Both the position numbers and the translations under genes were made by a program. Below the pieces are notes generated by a model that saw only the letters and a list, made by a program, of their open reading frames with translations, was not told where the DNA came from and made no database searches. From the NCBI RefSeq assembly GCF_001540865.1, contig NC_033621.1, positions 18,876,739 through 18,940,738 of the forward strand: DNA of 64,000 nucleotides, given 5' to 3'. The DNA comes from Ananas comosus (taxonomy: Eukaryota > Streptophyta > Magnoliopsida > Poales > Bromeliaceae). Positions 54,593 to 64,000 of the stretch are shown here, one piece after another (position 1 is the stretch's first letter; the number at the start of each line of letters is the position of its first letter).

Positions 54593-55244
54593 AGCCATGG
54601 GGGTCATCTTAAAGGTTGAGACTTTGAATTTCTACTGATTCTAAACCCTAGAAACTTGTTTTTCCGTTCTAATGCTTCTATTCACATAACAAGTTTCAAC
54701 AATCGACTTGATTCTTCGATTTTACTCGAGATCTTATTCGAGAATCAAGTTGATGTTCGATTAGAAGACGGACCCTCATTGCTTATGGGATTCTAAAGCT
54801 TAATCACCACAAATCTTCGATTCTACAAGCTCCGGAAGGAGGTTCGGCGCGTGGATCTCGCGTGAAGCCGAGGATTCGGTGGACGCTTCGAGGAGTTGAG
54901 GCGTTGACGCTGCAAGGAGTTGCGGCAAGGTCGATAGGAGGATTCCTATCGATCGATGACTGGCGAAGATCACCATCAATGGGAAATCGATAAATTGAGT
55001 CGTGTATTTTTGTCAAAATCACTTGTACTCAAGTTTTCTTAGTGGATTTTCTTCGCGTGATCGGTCCCGTGGGTTTTTCACTCCGGTTTGGAGTTTTCCC
55101 ACGTTAAATTTTCGGTGTGCTGTTTTATTTTTCGCTATTTCGTTTTATTTGCATCGAGATTTTTGAGTTTGCCGTTTTTACACCTATTCACCCCCCTCTA
55201 GGTGTTACTTACCTTTTAGATCCTCGGGATCCATATCTTACAAG

Positions 55245-55258
55245 TGGTATCAGAGCGG
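55245..55258 (+). other. Primer binding site of the SIRE-like element
   Basis: TGGTATCAGAGCGG matches the initiator Met tRNA 3' complement over its first 12 bases (TGGTATCAGAGC). It begins two bases after the LTR. Confidence 0.9.
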
Positions 55259-55945
55259 GTATAGGTTGTAAATCATGGCCGAGGGCGGTAACATCAATCG
55301 ACCCCCTCTCTTCGATGGCACTAATTACGCTTATTGGAAAGTCCGTATGAGGGCATTTCTTATTGCCATCGACGAGCGGGTATGGCAAGCCATTGAATTC
55401 GGGTGGAAACATCCTACCGAAGTAGTCGAGAATGTTACCGGTCCGAAACCTAGAAATAAGTGGACGAAAGAGGAAAATGAATTATCTTCGTTCAACGGAA
55501 AGGGTATCAATGCTTTGTTTAATGTTTTAAATCAAACTGAATTTTCTCGTGTCTCGGCGTGTGAAACCGCTAAAGAAATTTGGGACACTTTACAAGTTAC
55601 ACACGAGGGTACAAGCTTGGTAAAGATTCAAAAATTGCAAATGCTTACTAATAGATTTGATTCTATCTGTATGGAAGAACATGAATCTTTTACAGAGCAT
55701 TATACTCGTTTGCAAGACATTGTAAACACGTGTACTAACTTAGGCGAGAAAATTCCTGATTCCAAAATTGTTCGAAAAATTTTGAGGACCCTTCTCGAAC
55801 GATTTCGTCCTAACGTTGCGGCTGTTGAAACGGTTAAACATCCGGTTGAACTTAAGGTAGAAGAATTAGTAGGTGCACTTCAAACTTATGAGATGACTTT
55901 TCCTTCTAATTCGTCTTCTTCCAAGTCTTCCTCTAAAGCTTCAGG

Positions 55946-58456
55946 TGTCACGCCCCGAGCCCGATCCTTTTTGGCCGGTTCGAGAGCGTCAAACAGACGC
56001 CGAACGGACAGAGCTTCCCCTGTCCGCCCAAGGCTCAACACTAGTATCAATAGAGTACAATTTGTATAAGCGTAAGCATACACAATGGCTTGCACGAGGA
56101 CAAGCACTAGCCAAGGTGAAAGAATTAACCATTCAGTATACAAGTAATATGACTAAATTTAAATCACATACATGTATCCAACTATAATCAAGTTCTGTCA
56201 CATTCTTGCATCATTTCTTTTTATATCTCATTTCTCCTAAAATATAACTTTTGATATTTAAAGTAAATATTCTTTACATCATTCATTAAAGCAAGTTCAT
56301 AATACTAAAATCATCAAATACAAATGATGATAGTAAAGGGTGTGCAACTACAAAATGTAATCCATCTCGGGCGGTCTCTACCTAGGGCGCGATGCCCTTA
56401 CCGCGATCATCTGCCGGCTCGCTCGGTCCCGGCTCTGTGGAAATAGTGGGGTGAGAACTACAACAAAGTTCCCAGTGGGTTCGGCAACCAACCACGCCGA
56501 CTATCCCACTAGGTCTAATCAGGCATAATAGAAGAAAGAATAGATAATAACCAACTAACAAATGCAGCTAATATGCCTGAACAATAAATAAAACTATGCT
56601 CGATAGAATGCTCATGATGAATGGAAGATTAACTTTTCATTACCCAATCTCATGGCTAGCCCGTAGGTTTCGCCCTCACAAACTCACCAACCCAAATCCC
56701 TATTGTCGGGGAGATAACCGCTACAACCCGACGGGACCGCCCTCTGGGGAGATAACCGCTACGACCCAGTGATGACAACTCCGGAGCACATTGCCCGAGG
56801 GGGAGCTATCGCCCTCGAGCAAGGACTATTAGGTGAGTACGATCAATCCTTAACTTTAAGGATTTTAAGTTCAATCCATTCCTTGACTTCAAAGAGAACC
56901 ATGTACATATGACCCTTAATTCTAAGGTGTTTATGTCATAATGTCACTACTTGTTCTTGTTCTTTGTCAATGATGCCACACTTGTTTTCTAAGTCCTCTA
57001 GACTCATCAATGTCACTTGCTAAATCTATGTCAACATGTCACATTTGTTTACTAACCCTTCTAGGTTCTTGTCCCTTGTCATGCATATATAGGGTTACCA
57101 ATTCTCATTCATTTACTACTATTTCTCAAGCATTAGAACTCATATCATGTAAAGAAAATTTACAATTAACCCTACTATGCAACATGCTCAATATAAATAC
57201 ATATGCTCAAATATGTCGCTTTAGACATAAAGGGATTTTCGATGTCCTTGGAATGCACCACCCACCTTAGATGGTCACAAGGATGCTACGGTGAATTTCT
57301 TGGAATTTTTGAAGCCCTAGTCTGCGTGCTGCGGCTATCTGTACGGAAAATAACGTTTTTGTTAATAACTTTGCGTACACTCGTCGGATTGTCGAACCGA
57401 GCGTTCCAACGCGTTTAAAATACCCTTAATTAGGTTTCTACATGATCAAAATAGATCAAAACCCAACTTGGGCAAAACCCCTCTTTGGGATGCCCTAACA
57501 TGTTATTTTTGTATTTCTCCGAGATTGATCTCATCTTCTAAGCAAAGAATAGCCTAATCACATGGAACGCTCTCTAATTAAGTTTCTAAGTCTTTTAGAA
57601 ACATCCCTAGGGCACCTACTGCTTTGAACCCTAGTGTCTGCACCATGAGAGGGGTGTACCAGGAATCGATTTTTGCATCGGAGTCATGTGCCCTTAGAGT
57701 ATTTCTCACTTGTAGAGAGATCAAAACCGCAAATCTAAGGTCTAAACCCAAACCCTAAACCATTTTTGCATTAAGACTCACCTTTGCCCAAGCTTCATCA
57801 CCAAAGCCTACTTGTTGGAGAGCTTCTAGGACCACAAAACCACCAAAACCACTTCTCCAAGCTCTTCTCCACCTTCTCTCAAGCTCTAGCGGCTTGCTTC
57901 TAGAAGAGAAAAGAGAAGGAAAATGAGAGAGAAGGGTGAAATGGGTTGGCTGTTGAGGGAAGGCGGTATTCGGGCTATTAACATGTGGTAACAATTTGCC
58001 AGAAAACCCTCGCCATGCTTTATATTTTGCAGCAGACCTTCGTTTGCTGCGGCAAAGTGTTACCGGACTTTTTCGTTGTCACCGTTAAACGACTACGCAT
58101 AGGCAAACCCGAGAGCAGATCTGTCAGTTTCCGGCCCAAAGTGTACCGGTACCTTTTTCGTGTCACGTTTCGAGCAATGTGTAATCCGTGACAAGGTCGC
58201 TTGCGTAACCGGTACAACATTGCATCCAGACCTGAATTTGTTACGTTTCGATTTATTTCGCGATCGATGCCAAACCCTTCGTAACAAACCTCTAGAACTC
58301 TCCATTTTAACCTCCAACCAGGTGGTAGTTAATTGGAACTCCGCTCATTAATCCATTCGCAGCACCGCGCTTCGGCCAGAGGGGGAGCGCTCCGTCATGC
58401 GAGCCCTTATGTATTTGCTAAAATCGTCATCTTTCATCTAGTTTCAATACGTTACA
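55946..58456 (-). repeat. C-family solo LTR (copy C4) in copia gag
   Basis: The 2511-bp insertion starts TGTCACGCCCCGA and ends AATACGTTACA. The flanks share TTCAGG (55940-55945 and 58457-58462), so the TSD is 5 bp (TCAGG) with one extra matching base, or 6 bp. The GGACAG...CTGTCCG stem-loop is at about 56005-56025, and a weak ACCGGT pair (58145 and 58208) lies near the minus-strand start. No coding sequence. Being inside the copia gag it is younger than the copia element. Confidence 0.87.
58145..58213. promoter_or_regulatory. Two ACCGGT motifs in C4 LTR
   Basis: GTGTACCGGTACC at 58145 and GTAACCGGTACAAC at 58208 are 63 bp apart, close to one pair-to-pair period. The partner sites expected 20 bp away are not present. 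This copy uses the TACCGGTA flank seen in the B LTR. Confidence 0.35.
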
Positions 58457-60270
58457 TTCAGGGATGGCTCTAAAATACAACAAAAGAGATGTACTTCAAC
58501 TTCATCAGACTCGAATCGGAGCAAACCCTAGAGGACTTTGAAAAGCAACTCACACTTCTTAACGAGAAAGTTCCGTCGCGAGACTTTAGAAGAATTTCCT
58601 TTCCCAAGTCCAGCTTCCTCCAAGTCAAGCAAACTCTAAAGGACTCTCGTCTTCTTCTTCATCAAAATTCAGAAAATCGAAAAACTTTCAAAAGGACTCT
58701 ACGAAAGAGAAGAAAAGCAGTGAAGGTCAAATTCAATGCTATAAGTGTAGGGGATTTGGCCATATTGCATCGGATTGTCCAAATAAAAAGTCTTTGAAAA
58801 AGAAAGCGATGCAGGCTATTACTTGGGATGACTCCTCTTCTGACGATTCAACTTCAAGTGATGAGGATGTCAATGCCACGGCACTGATAGCACAGGATTC
58901 GACCTTCATGTGTTTGGCATCTGCAGATTCTCTTTCAATGTCGTCCATACATGAAAAATCTTCTTCGGAGAACTCATCAGATGAAGAATCGGACGAAGAT
59001 AACATGGTCGCGGCATATCATCAATTGGTAATCGAATCAAAGAAGGTGGCAAAACATAACAAAAGGCTGCGGCGGAGTCTACATGAGTTGGAACAAGAAA
59101 ATTTGAGATTGGCCTCATTATCAAAGGATCTAGAACAAGAAAGAGATGGGCTGACTGAAGCCTATAATTCTTTATTTGAGAAATGTTCTTTACTTGAAAA
59201 GAAAAAAAAAGACTCATGTTGAAAACATCGATTTTCTCACCAAGCAATACTCGAAAGCTAGAGAAGCAAATATGAAATTTATCAAGACGATCATTCAATT
59301 GAAGTCGGATTTGAACCAATTTTCGTCTGGCTCGAGCAAACTTGATAAGATACTTGGACTTGGTCAAACAAATAAACTTGGACTTGGGTACGAACGGACG
59401 TATATTGATCAAGCAACGAAGAAAGATGATGAACATTCGTCAAAAACAGTTCCTAAGCTTTATGGTAAGTTCGTCCCTCCTAAGAATAATTTGACTAACA
59501 AAACTTGTCATATTTGTGGTGTTTTAGGACACATAAAAAAATTTTGCAAACAAAAGGGAAAGAGCTCAACAACACCCTTGAACCAAAGAACATCACCCAT
59601 GAAGAATGATCCTATATCAAAAGGAAAGCCAACTTGGACTCCAAAGAAGGTTGATCATAAGAAGAAACAAACATGGATACCAAATGCGCCGAAATCAAAG
59701 GCAAAACAAGCATGGAAACCAAAGAAGAAGGATATGAAGAAGAAGTCAATTCAAATCGTCGACAAGTCAACATCAACAAATGCAAGCAAACCGCCGCAAC
59801 CCAAAACACGTAAGGTTTGGGTGCGCAAAGGTGAACTCTTCCCATGCCTAGTCATTCACATTTCGCTTCATGCTTATGATAATACTTCATGGTATCTGGA
59901 TAGTAGTTGTTCTCGTCACATGAACGGAGATAAAAATTGGTTTACTTCTTTGAACAAAATCTCCGGAGGACTTGTTGTTTTTGGAGACGGTCGGTCGTCA
60001 AAAATCGTTGGAAAAGGAACAGTGACTATCTCAGATGGCCCTACTTTGAATGATGTTTTTTATGTTGAGGAGTTTAAATCTAATCTTGTAAGCATAAGCC
60101 AACTGTGTGATGATGGGTATTCTGTGAATTTTTTCGATAAAGAATGCCATGTGACTTGTGATGACAATCTTTTCTTAAAGGGCGTTAAATCTCAGAATAA
60201 CTGTTATGTAGTTCCTAGTTCTTCGACTGAACATTGTAACCTAGCGTCATTAGAGACTGAAACTTTATAG

Positions 60271-61120
60271 CATGAACGACTAGGTCACATAAACTTTAAG
60301 GAGCTATCCAAGATAACAAAGAAGGAGGTTGTTAGAGGTTGTCTGGCGTGCCTTCTTACGAGAAAAAGCTGATACTTTTGATTCTTTTTCTGAAATCTGT
60401 CTTCGTCTTATGACTGAACGGAATGATAAAATTGTACGTATTCGAAGTGATCAAGGGGGAGAATTCATAAATTCAAAATTTGTTGATTTTTGTGTTTCAA
60501 ACGGCATAAAACATGAATTCTCGGCTCCTTATACACCTCAACAAAATGGAGTTGTTGAAAGCAAGAATCGGGTTGTACAGGAGATGGCTCGTGTTATGCT
60601 TCATAGTAAGAAAATTGCCTTACATTTTTTGGCCGAAGCAGTTAACACGACTGTCTATGTTATCAATCGGATTTATGTGCGCCCGGGAACTTTGAATACT
60701 CCGTATGAACTTTGGCTTGGTAGGAAACCTAATATTAAATACTTTCGTGTCTTCGGGAGTAAATGTTTTATTCTTCGGGATCGTGAAAATCTTGGAAAAT
60801 TTGACTCTCGAAGTGACGAAGAGATCTTTCTTGGTTATTCTACTACAAGTCGTGCTTATCGTGCGTACAATTTACGATCTAAGACGGTGATAAAATCCAT
60901 TAATATAAAAGTAGATGAAGCTTCTTCTGTAAGTTCTTCTGTGAATGGTTCTTCTAACTCATTTGTGAATGATGATGATAATGATTCTCCGTTTGTATTG
61001 CCTGTGAATGATGATGTTTCTGCACTTGATAATTCCATTGCATCTTCTGAAAATGTTGCATCAAATGATTCATCTGAGCCTCAAAGCACCTCATCTGAAA
61101 TCCCTAGCATAACTCCTGAG
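60271..61120 (+). pseudogene. Copia integrase with internal deletion
   Basis: HERLGHINFKELSKI (GAG-pre-integrase) follows the stop at 60268. Near 60340 the sequence jumps to [28 protein letters not shown], so the zinc-finger cysteines and the first catalytic Asp are missing. The second Asp (RSDQGGEF) and the Glu (NGVVESKNR) remain, then [26 protein letters not shown] and [27 protein letters not shown], typical copia integrase C-terminus. Without the first Asp it cannot be catalytically active. An acidic, Ser/Asn-rich linker leads to RT. Confidence 0.85.
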
Positions 61121-62770
61121 ACTACATCGCTAACAGAATCAAGAGATCATCCATTATCGAATGTAATTGGGGATCCTAATGTTGGTGTGCGAACAAGAAG
61201 TCAGCTACAATGTGAATTTGCATGTTATGTATCTTTGATTGAGCTAAAGAATATTGACGAAGCTCTACGTGATGAATATTGGATTAATGCCATGCAAGAA
61301 GAACTTGGTCAATTCGTTCGCAATGATGTATGGGAATTAGTGCCGCGTCCTGAGCAACAACACATAATAGGTACTAAATGGATCTTTAAGAATAAGAAAA
61401 ATGAGGATGGTACTATTGTTCGAAACAAAGCGAGACTTGTTGCTCAGGGCTACTCACAAATTGAGGGAATAGATTTTGATGAAACCTTCGCCCCGGTTGC
61501 CCGACTTGAATCAATTTGTATTCTGTTCACGATTGCCTGCCATTTTAAAATCACTCTTTTTCAAATGGATGTTAAAAGTGCATTTCTAAACGAATTTTTA
61601 AAAGAGGAAGTTTATGTTGAACAACCGAAAGGTTTCATAGACTCAAAATTTCCAAATCACGTTTTTTGACTGAAAAAGGCACTTTATGGACTAAAACAGG
61701 CTCCGCGAGCATGGTATGAGCGCTTGACAAAATATCTTTTGGAAAAGGTCTATAACCGAGGGGGAGCGGATAGAACTCTCTTTGTAAAACACTTAAAGAA
61801 TGATTTCATTGTGGCACAAATTTATGTTGATGACATAGTCTTTGGGGCAGCTAAAGATAAGGATGCGAATGATTTTGCAAAATTGATGATAAGCGAGTTT
61901 GAGATGTCGATGATGGGGGAGCTTAATTATTTTCTTGGACTTCAAGTTAAACAAACTAAAGATGAAATTCACTTGTGTCAATCCAAATATGCGAAAGATT
62001 TGGTTAAGAAATTTGGATTGGACAATGCAAAGGATTTTGACACTCCGATGGGTACAAGTAACAAAGGACTTGGATTGAATTCAGAAGGACAGAGCGTGGA
62101 TGAGAAACAATACAAAAGCATGATTGGGAGCCTATTGTACTTAACTGCGAGCAGACCAAATATTGCCTTTAGTGTTGGAATTTGTGCTCGCTATCAAGCT
62201 AATCCTAAGGAAGTTCATCTGAAAGCGGTTAAAAGGATCATTCGGTACGTTAAAGGTACAACGGCGTATGGCCTCTGGTATTCTATGGGAACATCTCTTG
62301 ATCTAATCGGCTACTCAGATGCTGACTGGGCAGGCTTTGCAGATGATCGAAAAAGTACTAGTGGAGCTTGTTTTTACATTGGACACTGTCTGGTTGCTTG
62401 GCATAGTAAGAAACAAAACTGTATTGCACTTTCCACTGCAGAAGCTGAATACATTGCGGCCGGGAGTTGCTCCACTCAATTGATCTGGATGAAAAGCTTA
62501 CTGAGCGACTATCGGATCCCTTCCACCTCTCTTACTATTCTTTGTGACAACACAAGTGCAATTAATATTTCTAAAAACCCTGTTTTACATTCACGAACAA
62601 AACATATTGAACGAAGATATCACTTTTTAAGAGAATTGGTTGAATCAAACGTTCTTCAACTTGAATATATTTCGACTGAAAATCAACTCGCAGATATTTT
62701 AACCAAACCTTTGGATCAAAAACATTTTCTGCATTTACGAAAGGCTATTGGTATGAATCCTTCAATCTAG
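61121..62770 (+). pseudogene. Copia reverse transcriptase and RNase H
   Basis: RT begins near 61250 ([51 protein letters not shown]) and has the [11 protein letters not shown] box. A TGA at 61667-61669 interrupts before LKKALYGLKQAPRAWYERL; an Arg CGA codon changed by C-to-T would explain it. The catalytic YVDD is at 61823-61834. RNase H shows SDADWAGFADDRKSTSG, CIALSTAEAEYIAA, DNTSAI and HSRTKHIERRYHFLRE, and ends NQLADILTKPL near 62700. Apart from that stop, the RT-RNase H part is open and well preserved, so this insertion is younger than the gypsy at 8546-18855. Confidence 0.92.
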
Positions 62771-63999
62771 ATATATTTTATTGGGCCATAGATCATGTGC
62801 ATATTGCATGGTTTTTTTCGGTATTTCCTGATTATGCTTCAGAGACGATTGAATTTCTTGAATAATATTGCTGTTTTTGAGAGAAATTGGTTTTTGTTAG
62901 CTCAATCATATGACTTTGATTGTTTCATATTTAGTTTTTGATTGATCAATGTCAATGCTATTCTCTATTGTCATCATTGTTGAACGATTAAATCTTTGCA
63001 ATTCTGTTTAGCATACTGAATCAAATTTAACACCTCATGCTTCGAACTTTGAATGTTGCAACTGTTTGTTTGATTATTTGTTATGAGATGAATAACTCTT
63101 TCTCTATTTTTGAAATTATAATAATATTTTTGACTTGAGGGTTGCACTAATTTAGGGGGAGTCTTTCCGACTATGTTATGAAATTTTCTAAAATTCAAGA
63201 TGTGGGTAGAGTTACATCCCTGCTGGGAGTGTGAAAACTATCACCACATGGAGGAAAGAGCTACCACCCCGGTCGTCAGGTCAGTGAGTGCAGCTACCAC
63301 GTGTTGATTGAAATATCTCTATAAGACAAAAGGAAAATACTGTAAAAGTTTATGATTTTGAGATATTTCAGAGATGAAAAAAAAAATGCTCAAAGAGCTA
63401 TACATCTCCTAGGTGATATAAGGTGGAGTGTTAAAAAAAAAAAGATGCTCAAAGAGCCACTCCTGTCTCGAATATTGTGCATAACTCAATTTGGAGATAT
63501 TATTTTAATTTCACGATTCTGAGAATTATTTATACATTTTCTTTAACAAATATGATGATAAAACGATACAATAAATTCCTAGATCTTGCATGATGTGTGG
63601 GATTTTATTTTATATGTATCTAGAATTTTCATTGATTTTCGGTTTAACAATTTTGACAATTTGAATATTCTTGAAATTGATTTTTCAAAATTTATTTATG
63701 AAATTTTATTTGAAGTTTTTAAGGATGGAAATTGGTTATTTTTTATGATTGATCATTGTGGAATCACTTATATTTTTTCTGGAAAATTTTGGGCTTAGAT
63801 TAAAATTTTTCAAAATTCCAGGCTCTAGGACCGGTCCCAGGCAGGAGAGACCGGTCCCTCCGCCCAACTCGATAAAGGGTTTCTGCTCGATCTTTTTTGT
63901 ACGCTTTTCATATTTTTCCCTGCTTCCTCTCTTGCGCCTCTCTTGTCTCCAGAGTGATTTTACCTACATTCTCCATCGATTTGCACTAATTTTAGGTAT
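62771..63999 (+). other. 3' non-coding region of the copia element
   Basis: AT-rich sequence after the RNase H stop. Purine-rich words TTTAGGGGGAG (63150) and AAGGTGGAG|TGTTAA (63420-63434) resemble polypurine tracts, the latter followed by a TGTTAA like the 5' LTR start. The next bases do not match the 5' LTR, however. AAATGCTCAAAGAGC recurs at 63388 and 63437, a tandem-like repeat. The 70-codon frame at 63586 is AT-driven and not credible. Confidence 0.55.
63830..63855. promoter_or_regulatory. ACCGGT pair near the window end
   Basis: ACCGGT at 63830 and 63850, exactly 20 bp apart and within GACCGGTCCC...GAGACCGGTCCC, repeats the module of the 5' LTR. It may be the start of the 3' LTR array, but the flanks do not otherwise match. 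Confidence 0.4.
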
Positions 64000-64000
64000 G

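Larger units (their letters stand above)
54055..55242 (+). repeat. 5' LTR of the SIRE-like element
   Basis: The 1188-bp LTR starts TGTTAAGAATTTT, where the gypsy integrase frame breaks off, and ends CCATATCTTACA two bases before the PBS. It contains nine ACCGGT motifs (54286-54513), then a TATA box at 54585-54592 (TATAAATA). The left border is supported by the host break, but the TSD cannot be verified without the right end. Confidence 0.8.
55275..60270 (+). pseudogene. Copia gag and protease, interrupted
   Basis: Gag starts at ATG 55275 (MAEGGN), 30 bp after the PBS start. The N-terminal part (55275-55945) has FDGTNYAYWKVRMRAFL and AKEIWDTLQVTHEG, the UBN2-type retro-gag fold. The C4 LTR then interrupts it. 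After 58463 the frame is broken several times. A first zinc knuckle, CYKCRGFGHIASDC, lies at 58737-58778, an acidic Ser/Asp-rich and coiled-coil region at 58800-59330, and a second knuckle, CHICGVLGHIKKFC, at 59506-59547, followed by a Lys/Pro-rich linker. The protease site reads WYLDSSCSRHM near 59890, with Ser where Gly is usual. A TAG at 60268 ends the frame just before the HERLGH pre-integrase motif. Confidence 0.88.
54055..64000 (+). mobile_element. SIRE/Maximus-type Ty1/copia retrotransposon, extends beyond the window
   Basis: Order: 5' LTR (54055-55242), Met-tRNA PBS (55245), gag with a UBN2-type N-terminus, coiled coil and two zinc knuckles, protease, integrase, reverse transcriptase, RNase H, then a long 3' non-coding region. 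Integrase before RT defines Ty1/copia. The gag type and long 3' region fit the SIRE/Maximus lineage. It inserted into a minus-strand gypsy integrase. A C-family LTR splits gag, and frameshifts, two clear stops and an integrase deletion disable it. I found no 3' LTR matching the 5' LTR before 64000. Confidence 0.88.

Noticed and set aside
63429..64000. 3' LTR of the copia element starting at TGTTAAAAAA after AAGGTGGAG
   Set aside because: The first bases and polypurine-like context fit, but the following 500 bp do not resemble the 5' LTR, so I left the 3' LTR unplaced.
1..64000. CRISPR-like arrays, tRNA or rRNA genes, organellar DNA insertions
   Set aside because: I looked for regular short repeats with spacers, tRNA cloverleaf boxes outside the SINE, and plastid or mitochondrial gene words, and saw none. 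The only 5S-like sequence belongs to the TRIM LTR.

Overview
This window is repeat-rich nuclear DNA from a flowering plant, most likely a monocot. The evidence is a SIRE/Maximus-type Ty1/copia element, chromovirus-type Ty3/gypsy pol, a plant L1-type LINE with a tRNA-derived SINE, a Cassandra-type 5S-bearing LTR, a plant-specific Ptta/En/Spm transposase gene with introns, and hAT-, CACTA- and Tourist-like non-autonomous elements. I found no intact host gene, rRNA or tRNA gene, CRISPR array or bacterial feature. All recognisable coding sequence is transposon-derived and decayed by stops, frameshifts or insertions. Gene-poor heterochromatin is the inferred setting.

Left third (1-18855): a plus-strand Ty3/gypsy element (gag remnant, protease, RT, RNase H, integrase, C-terminal tail, 3' LTR 18012-18855) forms the base layer. 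Solo LTRs with clean 5-bp target-site duplications (TSDs) have broken it up. A long A-family LTR (to 8545) carries a B-family solo LTR (2867-5496) and a C-family LTR (1-1860). A D-family solo LTR (10481-15167) carries another C copy (10576-13189). A hAT-like element (16846-17785) splits the polyprotein end.

Middle (18856-35125): a forward LTR fragment abuts, head to head, a minus-strand PPT-LTR-PBS structure (20101-26245) that contains a nested A-family LTR. Next comes a minus-strand element that kept gag but lost nearly all of pol. From 27861 to 35125 lies an intron-containing Ptta/En/Spm transposase pseudogene, with a 513-bp CACTA-type element in one intron and a 4.45-kb A-family LTR in a coding exon.

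35-44 kb is AT-rich, dominated by small inverted-repeat elements beside (TA)n tracts, plus a Cassandra-type LTR (39166-39344) with 5S-like A and C boxes. From 44.4 to 49.6 kb a SINE and a minus-strand LINE share the same 3' tail; the LINE is split by a C-family LTR (45979-48544). 49.6-54 kb holds low-information AT-rich DNA, a Tourist-like MITE and a minus-strand gypsy integrase remnant. From 54055 to the window end is a SIRE-like copia element whose gag is split by another C-family LTR (55946-58456).

The most unusual signal is a paired ACCGGT module, two copies about 20 bp apart. It recurs near the start of LTRs from unrelated families (copia and three gypsy-type families), with a regular 61-62 bp period in the copia LTR, just upstream of its TATA box. 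Family letters A-E are my own labels for LTRs recognised by shared ends. Coordinates of bodies with exact TSDs are precise to the base; others are approximate.
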